A program made the translations under genes and the position numbers. Below the pieces are notes generated by a model. It had not been told where the DNA came from, searched no databases, and saw nothing but the letters and a program-made list of their open reading frames with translations. Shown here piece by piece: positions 22,964 to 32,260 of a stretch of DNA of 64,000 nucleotides. This DNA is from Alternaria dauci (lineage: Eukaryota > Ascomycota > Dothideomycetes > Pleosporales > Pleosporaceae). The DNA lies in assembly GCF_042100115.1 (NCBI RefSeq), contig NC_091273.1, positions 248,001 to 312,000 on the forward strand, read 5' to 3'. The stretch's first letter is position 1. Each line of letters begins with the position of its first letter.

Positions 22964-23662
22964 GTTAGTATCTAGTCACTGCAGTCTACAGTCTGCTTAC
23001 GTCGTTAGTGTGAATGTTGATGTGTTAAGCTGACCTTCTCAACTAAACTGGCAGCGAGGCCAGCATTTTGGTGCTGAAGATGCCCATTGTTCGGTAGGTA
23101 GACAAAGACGCGACGCAAACGGCCGTCGTTATACCCAGATAAGATCCTCCATATATCGACGTAACAAAGAACCTATTGGTGAAAGTCTCTTGTTATACCA
23201 AAAGTCCATGAAACGGACAGCAGGGCAGGTAGCTTTGGGAGGTTAGCATTGCAACCACAAATCGGGTTTGCGTCATCATGTGGGTTACTTCTGATGCCAT
23301 AGTAGTGATACTTCACAACCAACAATGCTCTTTCGGGTTTGAATGACAATGCCTCATCTGTGTCAACTTCCCATCCAGCAAGCCTGGGATCTGAAGCCGC
23401 GGCGGGTGACTCTTCCGTCATTGTGAGCGTGCGGCGCATCGGCTCTTCGAGCCAACAACTTGAAATACTAGTAAGATTTTGCAGCGCCTGGTCAAGCTGT
23501 TCGCCTTGTTATGGCTCCCTATGCAGCTATGGCTCAGTCTCAAACGCCCAGACAAGGAAGACTCGATAGCTGATTAAGACGATTTAGCATTCACAAGAAT
23601 CTACAAGAAGCGAATCTAACCGCACTATACGCGTAGATACGACACGAGATGACGAGCTCGTA
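22964..23662. other. Intergenic region upstream of the kinase-like gene
   Basis: About 700 bp between the kinase-like gene start and the 3' end of the MFS gene. An 88-residue frame at 23173-23439 (minus) has a mildly protein-like start (AAASDPRLAGWEVDTDE) but no family, splice partner or conserved motif that I can name. It is not called as a gene. Confidence 0.4.
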
Positions 23663-25376
23663 TTATTCATTCGTGTTCCTCCTCACTAACTCCTTCTCCA
23701 ATTCCTCTCTTTCCTCTAAAATTGGGCGCACAAAGTCAGTACATGGCTCAAATGCAGTTGCTACAAGAACACTTACCAATCGTCAAATCGCTCTTCGCCT
23801 TCCCTATCTTGACTCCCAAGAACATGATAATCACACCCGCTATAGCGAGCGCGGTAGCAAGCCAGAAAGCAACCTTGTAGCTTCCTCTTTGGCCTCTCTC
23901 TTCTGTTTCGCTTACCGCTAGATCAGCAAAGGAGAGGAATACAGCGATACCCAAGAACAACAACGAGTTCATAAATGATCCTGCGAGTCCTTGACGCGCT
24001 TTCGGTAGTGACGTCGTGATGAAAATGTTGCTGACGTTGTAGGTAATGTCGATACCAAGTGTAGCGCAGATCATGGCTGGAAAGATGTACGCCCAGTAGT
24101 TGAAGTGTACGGGGACGACAGCGAAAAGTAGCGTTGAGAGGATGTATGCTACGCCGCTGATGAGAAGAAGGATGCGGCCTGGTAAGAGATGCAGGACCAA
24201 TCCACCAACGGTAGCCAGGATGAGTCCACCAACGCACATGGGCGTGAACCAAGCGGCAGTGAGCAACGCGCTAGCGCCCACGACTTGTTCGATGTAGAAG
24301 CTGGCGTAGAAGATGAAGATACCGAAGGTGCCGTATTGGAAGAATAGTGCGAGTGCGAGCGGCTTCATGCCCTTGACGCGGAACAAGTCGGGAGGTAGGA
24401 GAGGTTGTTCAGCGACCCAGCCTTCGATGTAAACGAATACGCCCAGGAAGATCCAGCCGATAACGAAGGTGACGGGAATATACGGTGTCGCCCAGCCTTG
24501 GGGGGCATGACTTCCATCCGTAAGCGCAAATACGACCAGCACCAATCCCGGCACCACAGTCGCCGTCCCCCACCAATCCATCTTCACCCCCTTGCCCTCT
24601 TGTTTCGCCTTCTCCTTCTCCTCTTTCGGATGCGGTATACAAAGATACGACGCAACAGCCACGATAGCAAGAATGATCGATCCGATCCAAAAGAACCACC
24701 CCCACGTCGCGAACTGCGCCGCAACACCGGCAAAGAAGATGCCAGTGAAGAACCCCACGGGAGCAAAAGCGCCATATAAGCTAAAGACGAGATTCTTCCT
24801 CGGTCCAGGCCGGTAAATGGAACCGAGCAGCATAATCCCACTTGGCAAGAACGCCGCAGGCCCAAATCCTTGCAACGCCCGACACACAATGAGCATGACA
24901 TAGTTCTGGCTGAACCCTGCGATGATGCTCCACACCAGGAACCAAGCCAGCCCGCTGCAGAACACAATGTAGCCTCCGAATATATCGGCCAGTCGACCGA
25001 ACGGTAGCAGAAATGCGCCTGTTACTAATGAGAAGACGGAAGCTGGCCATGTTTGTGCGTTGGACGGGATGTGAAGGGCCTCGGTGAGGTCTGGGAGGAG
25101 GATGTTGAAGCCTGAGATCATGTATTCGGCTACGAACATGGAGCCGAGTAGGGCGAAGCAGAAACCTATTTCGTGGGGGAAGGAACGGAATGCTGAAGGG
25201 CGTTCACGGCCGAGGCGTTCGATGTCGGAGGGGGTGTAGGAACCGCGAGGGGTGTTTGCTTCTTCGATCTTGCCTGGTGGTGAGGATGCGTTGGGCGTCG
25301 TGTCGCTTGGGGTTTGGTTTGGAGACTCCAGCATGGTGTTGCTTTGGGTGGTGTCGTTCATCGTGGTGTTATCCAT
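23663..25376 (-). CDS. MFS transporter, DHA2-like (14-helix) drug/metabolite exporter
   Basis: Plasma-membrane proton antiporter-type MFS protein of 550 residues, of the kind that exports drugs or metabolites. Exon 1 is 25376-23777, the intron is 23716-23776 (61 bp, GTAAGT...TTTTAG) and the short last exon is 23715-23663, coding EEREELEKELVRRNTNE. This splice is preferred to reading straight through, because the unspliced end (KCSCSNCI) looks like intron translation and the spliced tail is a typical acidic MFS tail. The N-terminal 65 residues are disordered. About 13-14 helices follow, with the GRLADIFGGYIVF loop 2-3 motif and RALQGFGPAAFLPSG in helix 4. It is divergently transcribed from a Zn2Cys6 regulator, which is a plausible controller. 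Confidence 0.9.
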
Positions 25377-26088
25377 GATGGCCTGGTTGGTGTCGTGTAT
25401 TGTAGTCGTTATTGGAAAGCCATCAACGGAGTGTGTGGCAAATGAGAACTGCTTTGATCAAAAGTATTTGCGTTGAAGTATGCTAGAAAAACGATTTGAA
25501 ATAATTCGAGATGATTAATGGAACTACTAAGACGGCCTGATATCTTCTCTTCCTTTCTTCTTTCTATAAGGTCCTCCCGGACTCCGCAATGTCCGCGGTC
25601 ATTGTTGCTATGTGTAATGGAAGACATTTACTCGGGTGCTGAGCCTCAGAGACAGACTTGTAAAGGCGACTCGTAGCGGTGACTGTGACGTCTGACCATA
25701 AAGCCGTCACGATGTGGACCGTTGATGCAAATACTGAGTCTTGGCTTCTCTATCGGGACTAGTGGCAAACACCAAGGTCTGAGCTGCACGGCAGGTCAAG
25801 CGAACCAAGTGCGCAGCTCTCTCGTCCATCCCGTCTTTGTCATCGCCGGAAGACATGCGATTTGCCTGCTTCATCCTCGGGCTGCGCACCCGGTCCGCGT
25901 CGCCCTCTGTAGCTGCGCTGCAACGCCTGTGACGAAATCCTGCGTCCACATCAGTCTTGAACACGTTAGTAATGCAACGATCTCAACGCTCCACCCACCA
26001 CAACCACTGTGTAAGATCTCCACCCCGCCAGACTTCAGGCAACCTCGATACAGTCAATCGTTTACACATCTCGCATGGCCTCCATCCA
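25377..26088. promoter_or_regulatory. Bidirectional promoter region with CGG/CCG inverted triplets
   Basis: A 712-bp region between the divergent MFS and Zn2Cys6 starts. It contains CGG-N3-CCG at 25578-25586, a CCGCGG palindrome at 25593-25598, and CGG-N9-CCG at 25878-25892. Inverted CGG triplets are the usual half-sites of Zn2Cys6 dimers (family knowledge). The sites are about 200 bp upstream of the transporter start and about 200 bp upstream of the regulator start, so auto- and cross-regulation is possible but inferred. Confidence 0.35.
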
Positions 26089-27801
26089 ATGAGCGTGACG
26101 CCCTTTAACCTGCCGACCAAAGCCTGCCACAATTGCCGGAAGCGACGATGGAGGTGTGACCGGTCGCTGCCAAGCTGCCAGAAATGTTTGTCAGCCGGGA
26201 CAGAATGTCTCGGCTATGGCAAGCTGTTTGTATGGAACCGTGGGGTTGCAAGTCGGGGGAAGATGATGGGGAAGGGTTATGAGGAGAAGATGGACCAGAG
26301 CGGTAGTGACGGTGTTGCTGCTGCGACTGAAGGGGCAGCCAAGACTCAAGATGCGCCGCCGACTTTGATATGGCAACACGAAGGTTCCACACAACAACAG
26401 CAGTCATCGGACAATGACTATGAACTTGTGCCGACTAGTTCGGTACTGGACTTTTCCCGGATGTCCGAACAGGAGCAGGATCAGACCATGGCAATGACTG
26501 CTGTACAACCACAGATGACGGACCCTCTAGTCAATGATCTGGATCGCAACTCACGATACTATCTGTACCACTTCGCGACACAGTTGTGTGAAGTCATGGT
26601 TGTATACGATGAACCTGGACAGAACCCTATTCGCGATCTCATTCCCGCAACTGCTGCTTATCCGTTGCTCTTGCAGATCATCGTCGCAAACTCGGCGTTC
26701 CACGTCTTCAACATAACGCGCAATCCAATGGGTCAGTCGTCCTATCAGGGCGAGCAAAGCCCAACAGTAACGGCATACTACCAAGCCGTAAGCCGGTTTG
26801 GAGGCCCGTTGAAGTCGTCCTATAGAGACGCACTCGTGGCGAAGCAGCAAGCGCTCTCCCTGCTCGCAAAGAGCGTGACTTCTGTGAACACATCAAATAT
26901 TGACCTCATCTTGATCACCATTCTGCTCTTTGTCAACTATGCGCTGGTGGAGTCGGGCAGAGACAAGTGGAAGGTACACATGGACGGTGCGCTAAAGCTC
27001 ATCAAACTCCTTGGAGAGCCGCCATACCTCCAGCGACCGATGAGCAGACTTCGGCAAACCATTCTCTCCGATTTCCTTGTGTTCTACATCCTCGGTTCAA
27101 CGTTCAGCTTTACGACGCTGCCCGCATTGATCCCAGATACTATCGAGCTGGACCCTATCCTTCGATACGCGGAAACAAATAACTACCTCTCCTGTCCCGG
27201 ACCGCTATTACGCGTAATGCTCGAATCCTTCGCATTGCCGGATACCCACGGCTCGCCTTCCGAAACAAGCACGCCCATATACCTCCAAGAGCAGGTCGGC
27301 GTACTACTTCAACGCGCTCTCGCTTTCGACCCCATCGCATGGTCCTTTGACTTTGAGCGCGCCTCACCCGTCGACGACATCCAGAAGCGCATCCGTATAG
27401 CCTCTGCCCATCGGTCGGCAGTCTGCATCTATCTCGCGCGCGTCCTCCCCTCCACGAATCCTCTTCTGGATCCAGCGAGTGGCGAAGCACTTGTTAGCCT
27501 CACTGCTCTCGCCGATGACGTTGTCCAGCACATCTCACATCTGAAGCCGGGGGATGCGCTCTTCAAATCGATTTGTTGGCCGTTGTTCCTTGCTGGTGCT
27601 GAGAGCGAGGATCCTAATCAGCGCGAGTGGATTATGAATACGTTGGATGAGTTGTACAGCCAGATGTTTTGGGGCTATTTGCATACGTCCAAGCGGGTGT
27701 TGGAAGCTATTTGGCGATTCAAAGATGAAGCAGGTGCGGGGGCAGGGAATTGTTGGGTGGAAGAGGTCAAGGATCTTGGGAATGATATCTTGATCGCTTG
27801 A
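26089..27801 (+). CDS. Zn2Cys6 fungal transcription factor
   Basis: Nuclear regulator with an N-terminal binuclear zinc cluster and a C-terminal fungal-specific regulatory region. It is intronless and 570 residues from the ATG at 26089. The cluster is C-x2-C-x6-C-x6-C-x2-C-x6-C (cysteines 13, 16, 23, 30, 33, 40) with the basic segment RKRRWRCDR between the second and third ligands. An upstream in-frame ATG at 25972 would add 39 residues with no domain; the later start puts the zinc cluster near the N-terminus as is typical. A Gln/Asp-rich linker (about 110-170) precedes the helical C-terminal domain (about 180-560), which resembles the Fungal_trans_2 type. It sits head to head with an MFS exporter, so that gene is the likely target. 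Confidence 0.9.
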   Translation: MSVTPFNLPTKACHNCRKRRWRCDRSLPSCQKCLSAGTECLGYGKLFVWNRGVASRGKMMGKGYEEKMDQSGSDGVAAATEGAAKTQDAPPTLIWQHEGSTQQQQSSDNDYELVPTSSVLDFSRMSEQEQDQTMAMTAVQPQMTDPLVNDLDRNSRYYLYHFATQLCEVMVVYDEPGQNPIRDLIPATAAYPLLLQIIVANSAFHVFNITRNPMGQSSYQGEQSPTVTAYYQAVSRFGGPLKSSYRDALVAKQQALSLLAKSVTSVNTSNIDLILITILLFVNYALVESGRDKWKVHMDGALKLIKLLGEPPYLQRPMSRLRQTILSDFLVFYILGSTFSFTTLPALIPDTIELDPILRYAETNNYLSCPGPLLRVMLESFALPDTHGSPSETSTPIYLQEQVGVLLQRALAFDPIAWSFDFERASPVDDIQKRIRIASAHRSAVCIYLARVLPSTNPLLDPASGEALVSLTALADDVVQHISHLKPGDALFKSICWPLFLAGAESEDPNQREWIMNTLDELYSQMFWGYLHTSKRVLEAIWRFKDEAGAGAGNCWVEEVKDLGNDILIA

Positions 27802-28718
27802 TCTTTTTCAGTGACTAGACATCATTCTGGAATCGCACAAGAATGAGGGCAAGGACGCATATGCGACTGCGACTGCGATTGCTTCCTTTGCGCTCTCGCA
27901 GCAAACTGCAACGCCCGTTCCTAGGTCGGGTCCCCATTTTGAACAAGCAAAGATACTACTGGGATGTCCTGGCTATTCTTGGACAACACTGGCTAATGCA
28001 AGAGCGAGCTAGTCGGGTCTAGCTGATTACCTCGGGGATGGTAGCGGGGTACTCGACGCGAACAACTTCAACATGGGTACAACACAACACAAGCATGTGG
28101 CTTTTGAACACTTGCGCAGCCCGCTCTCTCGAACAAGCTCTCTGTCGCGCCGTCCCACTCAAAGCCCGAATTGTGGATTCACATCGCAAGCAAAGGATCT
28201 TTGATCTTCCGCGACGCGCCCTGGTACCAAGATCTTTAGAAGGCGCTCATATGCACGACCTCATGATGCGCGCACACCTTTTTATTGTAATCTTACTTGG
28301 GCTGGTTATATCTACGCTCGCCTCGATGCAGTCAGTCCGCTCGCCTACGTCAAGGCGGTTACCAGCATCTTCCGGTGCAGGACCATGGAAGCTTTCGCAT
28401 GAGCTATCTGGCGATCAACCACCGTTGGCTGATCAGAGGTAAGAATACCCGCTGGTTTCTTTCGGAGCCTTCTGCTGTTACGGGGAAGACTGTCGCTTCC
28501 AAAGCCATGGACTGTTCTTGTACGACGAACGTACACTGAGCAGGTACGGCATACAGGGCATGTAAGAGTAGACATACTGTAAGGATGGCATTGCGTGCTT
28601 CACGGATTCGACTCTCGCATTCTCGTCTTCGGGTCTTTTCTCATCAACCGCATTACCATCCGATACTGATTGTATTACCCTCCATCGATGCGCAACGCTT
28701 CTCACGTCTTGATTCGTC
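27802..28718. other. Intergenic region, nothing recognised
   Basis: About 900 bp between the regulator gene and the GH76 gene, both on the plus strand. It should hold the regulator 3' end and the GH76 promoter. The frames present show no family resemblance. Confidence 0.45.
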
Positions 28719-29900
28719 ATGTTGCCTACACCTTTCGTCCAATATCTCCTTTCCGTCCTCGCATTCATCCCTAACGTGTCTTCGCAAAGCGATTACAGTG
28801 AAACCCACAATCCTGTCCTCCGTACCAAACTGGCGCTCGAAACACTACAAAAGTGGTACAACACCAGCACCGGCCTGTGGGAATCGACTGGATGGTGGAA
28901 CGGCGCGAATGTTTTGACCATGATCGGCGACTTCGCAAAAGCAGCTCCGGGAGACATGCTACTGCAGGATCTGGCGAGAAACGTATTCGCGACTGCGCTG
29001 CTGAAGGCGCCGGCCAAGAATCCGCAGCCAGGTATTGAGGATACTCATGACTCCAACTCTTTCTACCACCCTGCCCACACTCCTGACTACTGCGACTGGC
29101 TCGATGGCTACTACGACGACGACCTCTGGTGGGCTCTAGCCTGGATCAACGCATACGACGTCACCTCCGAAGCCGCCTACCTTGTTCTCGCAGAAGACAT
29201 ATTCATCGCCGTGTCACGCACCTGGGGCACTTGTTGCTTCAACGGCGGCATATACTGGAGCTGGAGGCAAGACTACGTAAACGCCATCGCCAACGAGCTC
29301 TTTTTCAGCACAGCCGCGCATCTAGCGAACCGCGTCCAGGGCCGTAGGAAAAGAGCCGTGTATCTAGCCTGGGCGGAGAAGAGTCTACTATGGTTTCTCA
29401 AAAGCGGGATGATGACGGAAAATGGTATTACCAATGATGGCTTAACGGCGGACTGCGAGAATAATGGTATGACAGCGTGGTCATACAATCAAGGCGTTAT
29501 CCTAGGCGGTCTCGCCGAACTCCACCGAGCGGCAAAGACACCGCACGACACGCCTCTCAGACTCGCGGCTCATATCTCGCGGGCGGCGCTCGTCGCGCTC
29601 GCGGATGAGGACGGTGTGATTCACGACGAATGTGAACCTGATTGCGGGGACGATGGCGCTCAGTTCAAAGGCATCTTCATGCGCAATCTGGTCAAGCTGC
29701 ATAGCGTAGCACCGGACGATGTGTTTGCGCACGCTATCCGTGCGAATGCGGAGTCGATTTGGGAGTGGGACAGGAAAATGACGACGGATGGTTTACCTCT
29801 GTTCAGCGTGAATTGGGCTGGGCCATGGGTTAGCCCGGCAAATGCGAGCACGCAGAGTTCGGCGATGGATGCTCTTGTTGCTGCTATATTTGTCTACTAG
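28719..29900 (+). CDS. Secreted GH76 alpha-1,6-mannanase
   Basis: Glycoside hydrolase family 76 endo-alpha-1,6-mannanase, acting on mannan backbones in the cell wall or in outside substrates. It is intronless and 393 residues. A signal peptide covers about residues 1-22 (FVQYLLSVLAFIPNVSSQS). The fold is an (alpha/alpha)6 barrel; the active-site aspartates lie in GYYDDDLWWALAWI (D133-D135). Other conserved blocks are WWNGANVLTMIGDF, CCFNGGIYWSWRQDYVNAI and YNQGVILGGLAEL. There is no C-terminal hydrophobic GPI signal, so it is probably freely secreted rather than a Dfg5/Dcw1-type wall transglycosidase. It converges with the DUF1993 gene with about 130 bp between stops. Confidence 0.92.
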   Translation: MLPTPFVQYLLSVLAFIPNVSSQSDYSETHNPVLRTKLALETLQKWYNTSTGLWESTGWWNGANVLTMIGDFAKAAPGDMLLQDLARNVFATALLKAPAKNPQPGIEDTHDSNSFYHPAHTPDYCDWLDGYYDDDLWWALAWINAYDVTSEAAYLVLAEDIFIAVSRTWGTCCFNGGIYWSWRQDYVNAIANELFFSTAAHLANRVQGRRKRAVYLAWAEKSLLWFLKSGMMTENGITNDGLTADCENNGMTAWSYNQGVILGGLAELHRAAKTPHDTPLRLAAHISRAALVALADEDGVIHDECEPDCGDDGAQFKGIFMRNLVKLHSVAPDDVFAHAIRANAESIWEWDRKMTTDGLPLFSVNWAGPWVSPANASTQSSAMDALVAAIFVY

Positions 29901-30031
29901 ATTTTTAGTGAAGAGCTCGTGGAGCAAAGAATCGTGGGGAACATTCATTCATTATTATTGTCCATGTTTCGCTTCTCGATCAAGAATCCCTCTCCATACA
30001 GAATATGACTGCATACTCAGACCACTCCCGT

Positions 30032-30624
30032 CTACTGCTGGGGAACATCTTCAATGTTGATACCTCCCGCACCGTTCAAGAAGTCCATCTTTCCCACATC
30101 AACGCCCTTCATCCTCAATATATCATACGCAGTCACGATATGGAACCTATACTCATCAGCACAAATCTCTCTCCCACTCAACGACACACCACTTACCACA
30201 TATTCGGATGCGCAAACCGACTCACATACTCCGCCGCCGGCATCCTAACCTGCTTCTTGCCTCCCGGAAACTTAATAATCACCTCCTCATCCTGCTTCCC
30301 CTCAAAGTCCTTTTCAGAAAAGCTCTCCAGGTACTTGGTACACTTTTCGATGCGCGCGAGCAGCTCGGGAAACGTCTGTTCCTCGTCCGGGAAGGATTCG
30401 TCTGGGATGCTGGGGTTCACGCGCGAGGGGATGAACTTGGCGGCGTCGGTGAAGCGGTATACTTGGTAGCGGAAGTCTTTCATGTCTGGGTGCAGAGACG
30501 CGGTTAGGAAGGTGTTGGGGTCGGAGGCTTTGGCGTGCTCGTAGCCTTTGGAGATGAAGTGGTGGGCGTTTTTGAGGGCGGAGATGGCGGGCGCGACGGC
30601 CATTTTGTGGAAGGTGAGGGACAT
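30032..30624 (-). CDS. DUF1993 family protein
   Basis: Small soluble protein of the DUF1993 family (four-helix DinB-like fold), of unknown role. Exon 1 is 30624-30197, the intron is 30147-30196 (50 bp, GTAAGT...TATAG) and exon 2 is 30146-30032, giving 180 residues, the usual length. Family blocks are FLTASLHPDMKDFRYQVYRF near residue 40, an FPELLARIEKCTKYLESF helix, and WFHIVTAYDILRMKGVDVGK after the splice. That last match confirms the intron, because the unspliced frame ends just after PNMW. No signal peptide or membrane segment is present. A second ATG seven codons in (MAVAPAIS) is a possible alternative start. Confidence 0.88.
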
Positions 30625-32260
30625 GGTGGGTGGTATGTGGGCAGGGGGTGGATGTGTTGGGCGTGTGTGTGATGGAGAAGGTTTCTCCTGTTATTGTCGT
30701 AGTAGCAGTTGTTGTTAATTAAGATTCAAAAGACGTTTGTATGGCGGGGCAGGAGTCTATTTATGTTCCACTCTTCTGTATCTCGCACCTTCTCTAGGAT
30801 ACCTCGAATGCCTCGACGTCTACCCCTATTGAGCCCACCACGTGCCACTTGGCATCATCACTCCACTGTGTAACCCAAAGCGGACGAACGTCCAACGCAG
30901 TCGTTACACCGTTGAGCGGTGAGTTTAGAGTCAATTACAAAGCAAGTGGATTGTGAGTGGTGGAGTCGTGCGAGCAGCCAATCACATGGTGGCGCGAGCG
31001 CCCGGTCGGAATTTCGCACCATCGGCCGCGGGGCAATAGCGAGCCGTACGTACATTGCTGTAACACAACATGATGCAGCACCACCGTCACAGTCAATATG
31101 CGCCCTTCTCTCGTGGACGTGTTCGAGGTGAGACGATGTGATATACGAGTAAGCTGACAAAAGACGTAGCATCACCGTGCGGTTTGGTCCTGTGGACGCC
31201 TGATATTGATGGTGTTTTATGCCTCTCTAGTTGTGGAAAGTGCGCCTTACTTTCTTTTTACGACAGACACCGGACGAAGCCTGGTGCGCCTTAGCTTTTC
31301 GTCTGCTGCACGTATGTGCTTCTCGCTACGTATCCTCTACAATTCGGGGCGCTCAGCTTGAACGGCTGTGAGCACCAAAGTCGGGTGGCAGCCTCGCCTG
31401 TTTGCGGGCAGATCACGAACAAATCGAGCGAACGCACCCAGAGAAACCACGAAAGTAATGGTGATGAAGAAGATATTGGCTTTGACGATGATGCTGTTAT
31501 CTTTCCACGAGCAGCTTCACTGGAAAAGTAATGTCTCAATCATGATCGGGCTCTGGTCCGAGTGAACAATACTTTGCTCTCGCTTCAGCACAAGGTAAGG
31601 CTTACGGGAACTAAATCTCACGACTTGGTTAAACCATGGTGAGTATTCTCCTGCGACAAGACCATATCTGGAACAGCGGAGCTATGCATACTCTCTTCTG
31701 GCTCTGAGCCGGACTCAGACATGGCATGAAGCTCAATGGACTATCATGCATCACATTCCATTCGATCATACCCTCCGCACGAAGCGCATACCCCATGTGT
31801 ATCTTATACTTCGCGGCGGTTGGGTCTTCACCACCCATACATTACGGCGATCTTCCAAGCGCTACCTGTGGGATTTGCGATTTACAGTCGTTTTCTGCTA
31901 GCTTTGTTTCTCACGGCAGTCGCTTGCTAACGATGCAAACTCAATATCAGAGCATGATCCACGAACTGCAGAAATCGCTTGTCCAGATAGGCCATGTGGA
32001 CCGGGCAGGCTACAAGATTTTACTGTCAACAGTCTCTAATCGCTTGCTCTGAGACAAGTCAGCTGGAAACATCTCACACGGCAAGTAGATTGTCTCATCA
32101 CGCAGCGCTTGCTTGGGAGTTTGGGTACTCCAAGGCCGACATATAATACGACTGCTCTGCGCAGAGAGAAGTTCTTACCGCACACTCAGATATCCACCTC
32201 TCTAGGTATCGATACCGCTTACATCCCATCAAGTTCAATCCACGTTCCACTCTGCTTAGT
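30625..32260. other. Divergent intergenic region, with a short ORF before the Argonaute gene
   Basis: About 1.6 kb between the DUF1993 and Argonaute starts. No gene, repeat or RNA gene was recognised. A 39-codon ATG-to-TGA frame at 31933-32052 (MQTQYQSMIHELQKSLVQIG...) ends 208 bp before the Argonaute ATG and could be an upstream ORF if the leader reaches that far. Confidence 0.4.

Noticed and set aside
23173..23439. 88-codon minus-strand frame with a plausible start
   Set aside because: Too short, no family, no continuing exon; kept only as a note in the intergenic entry.
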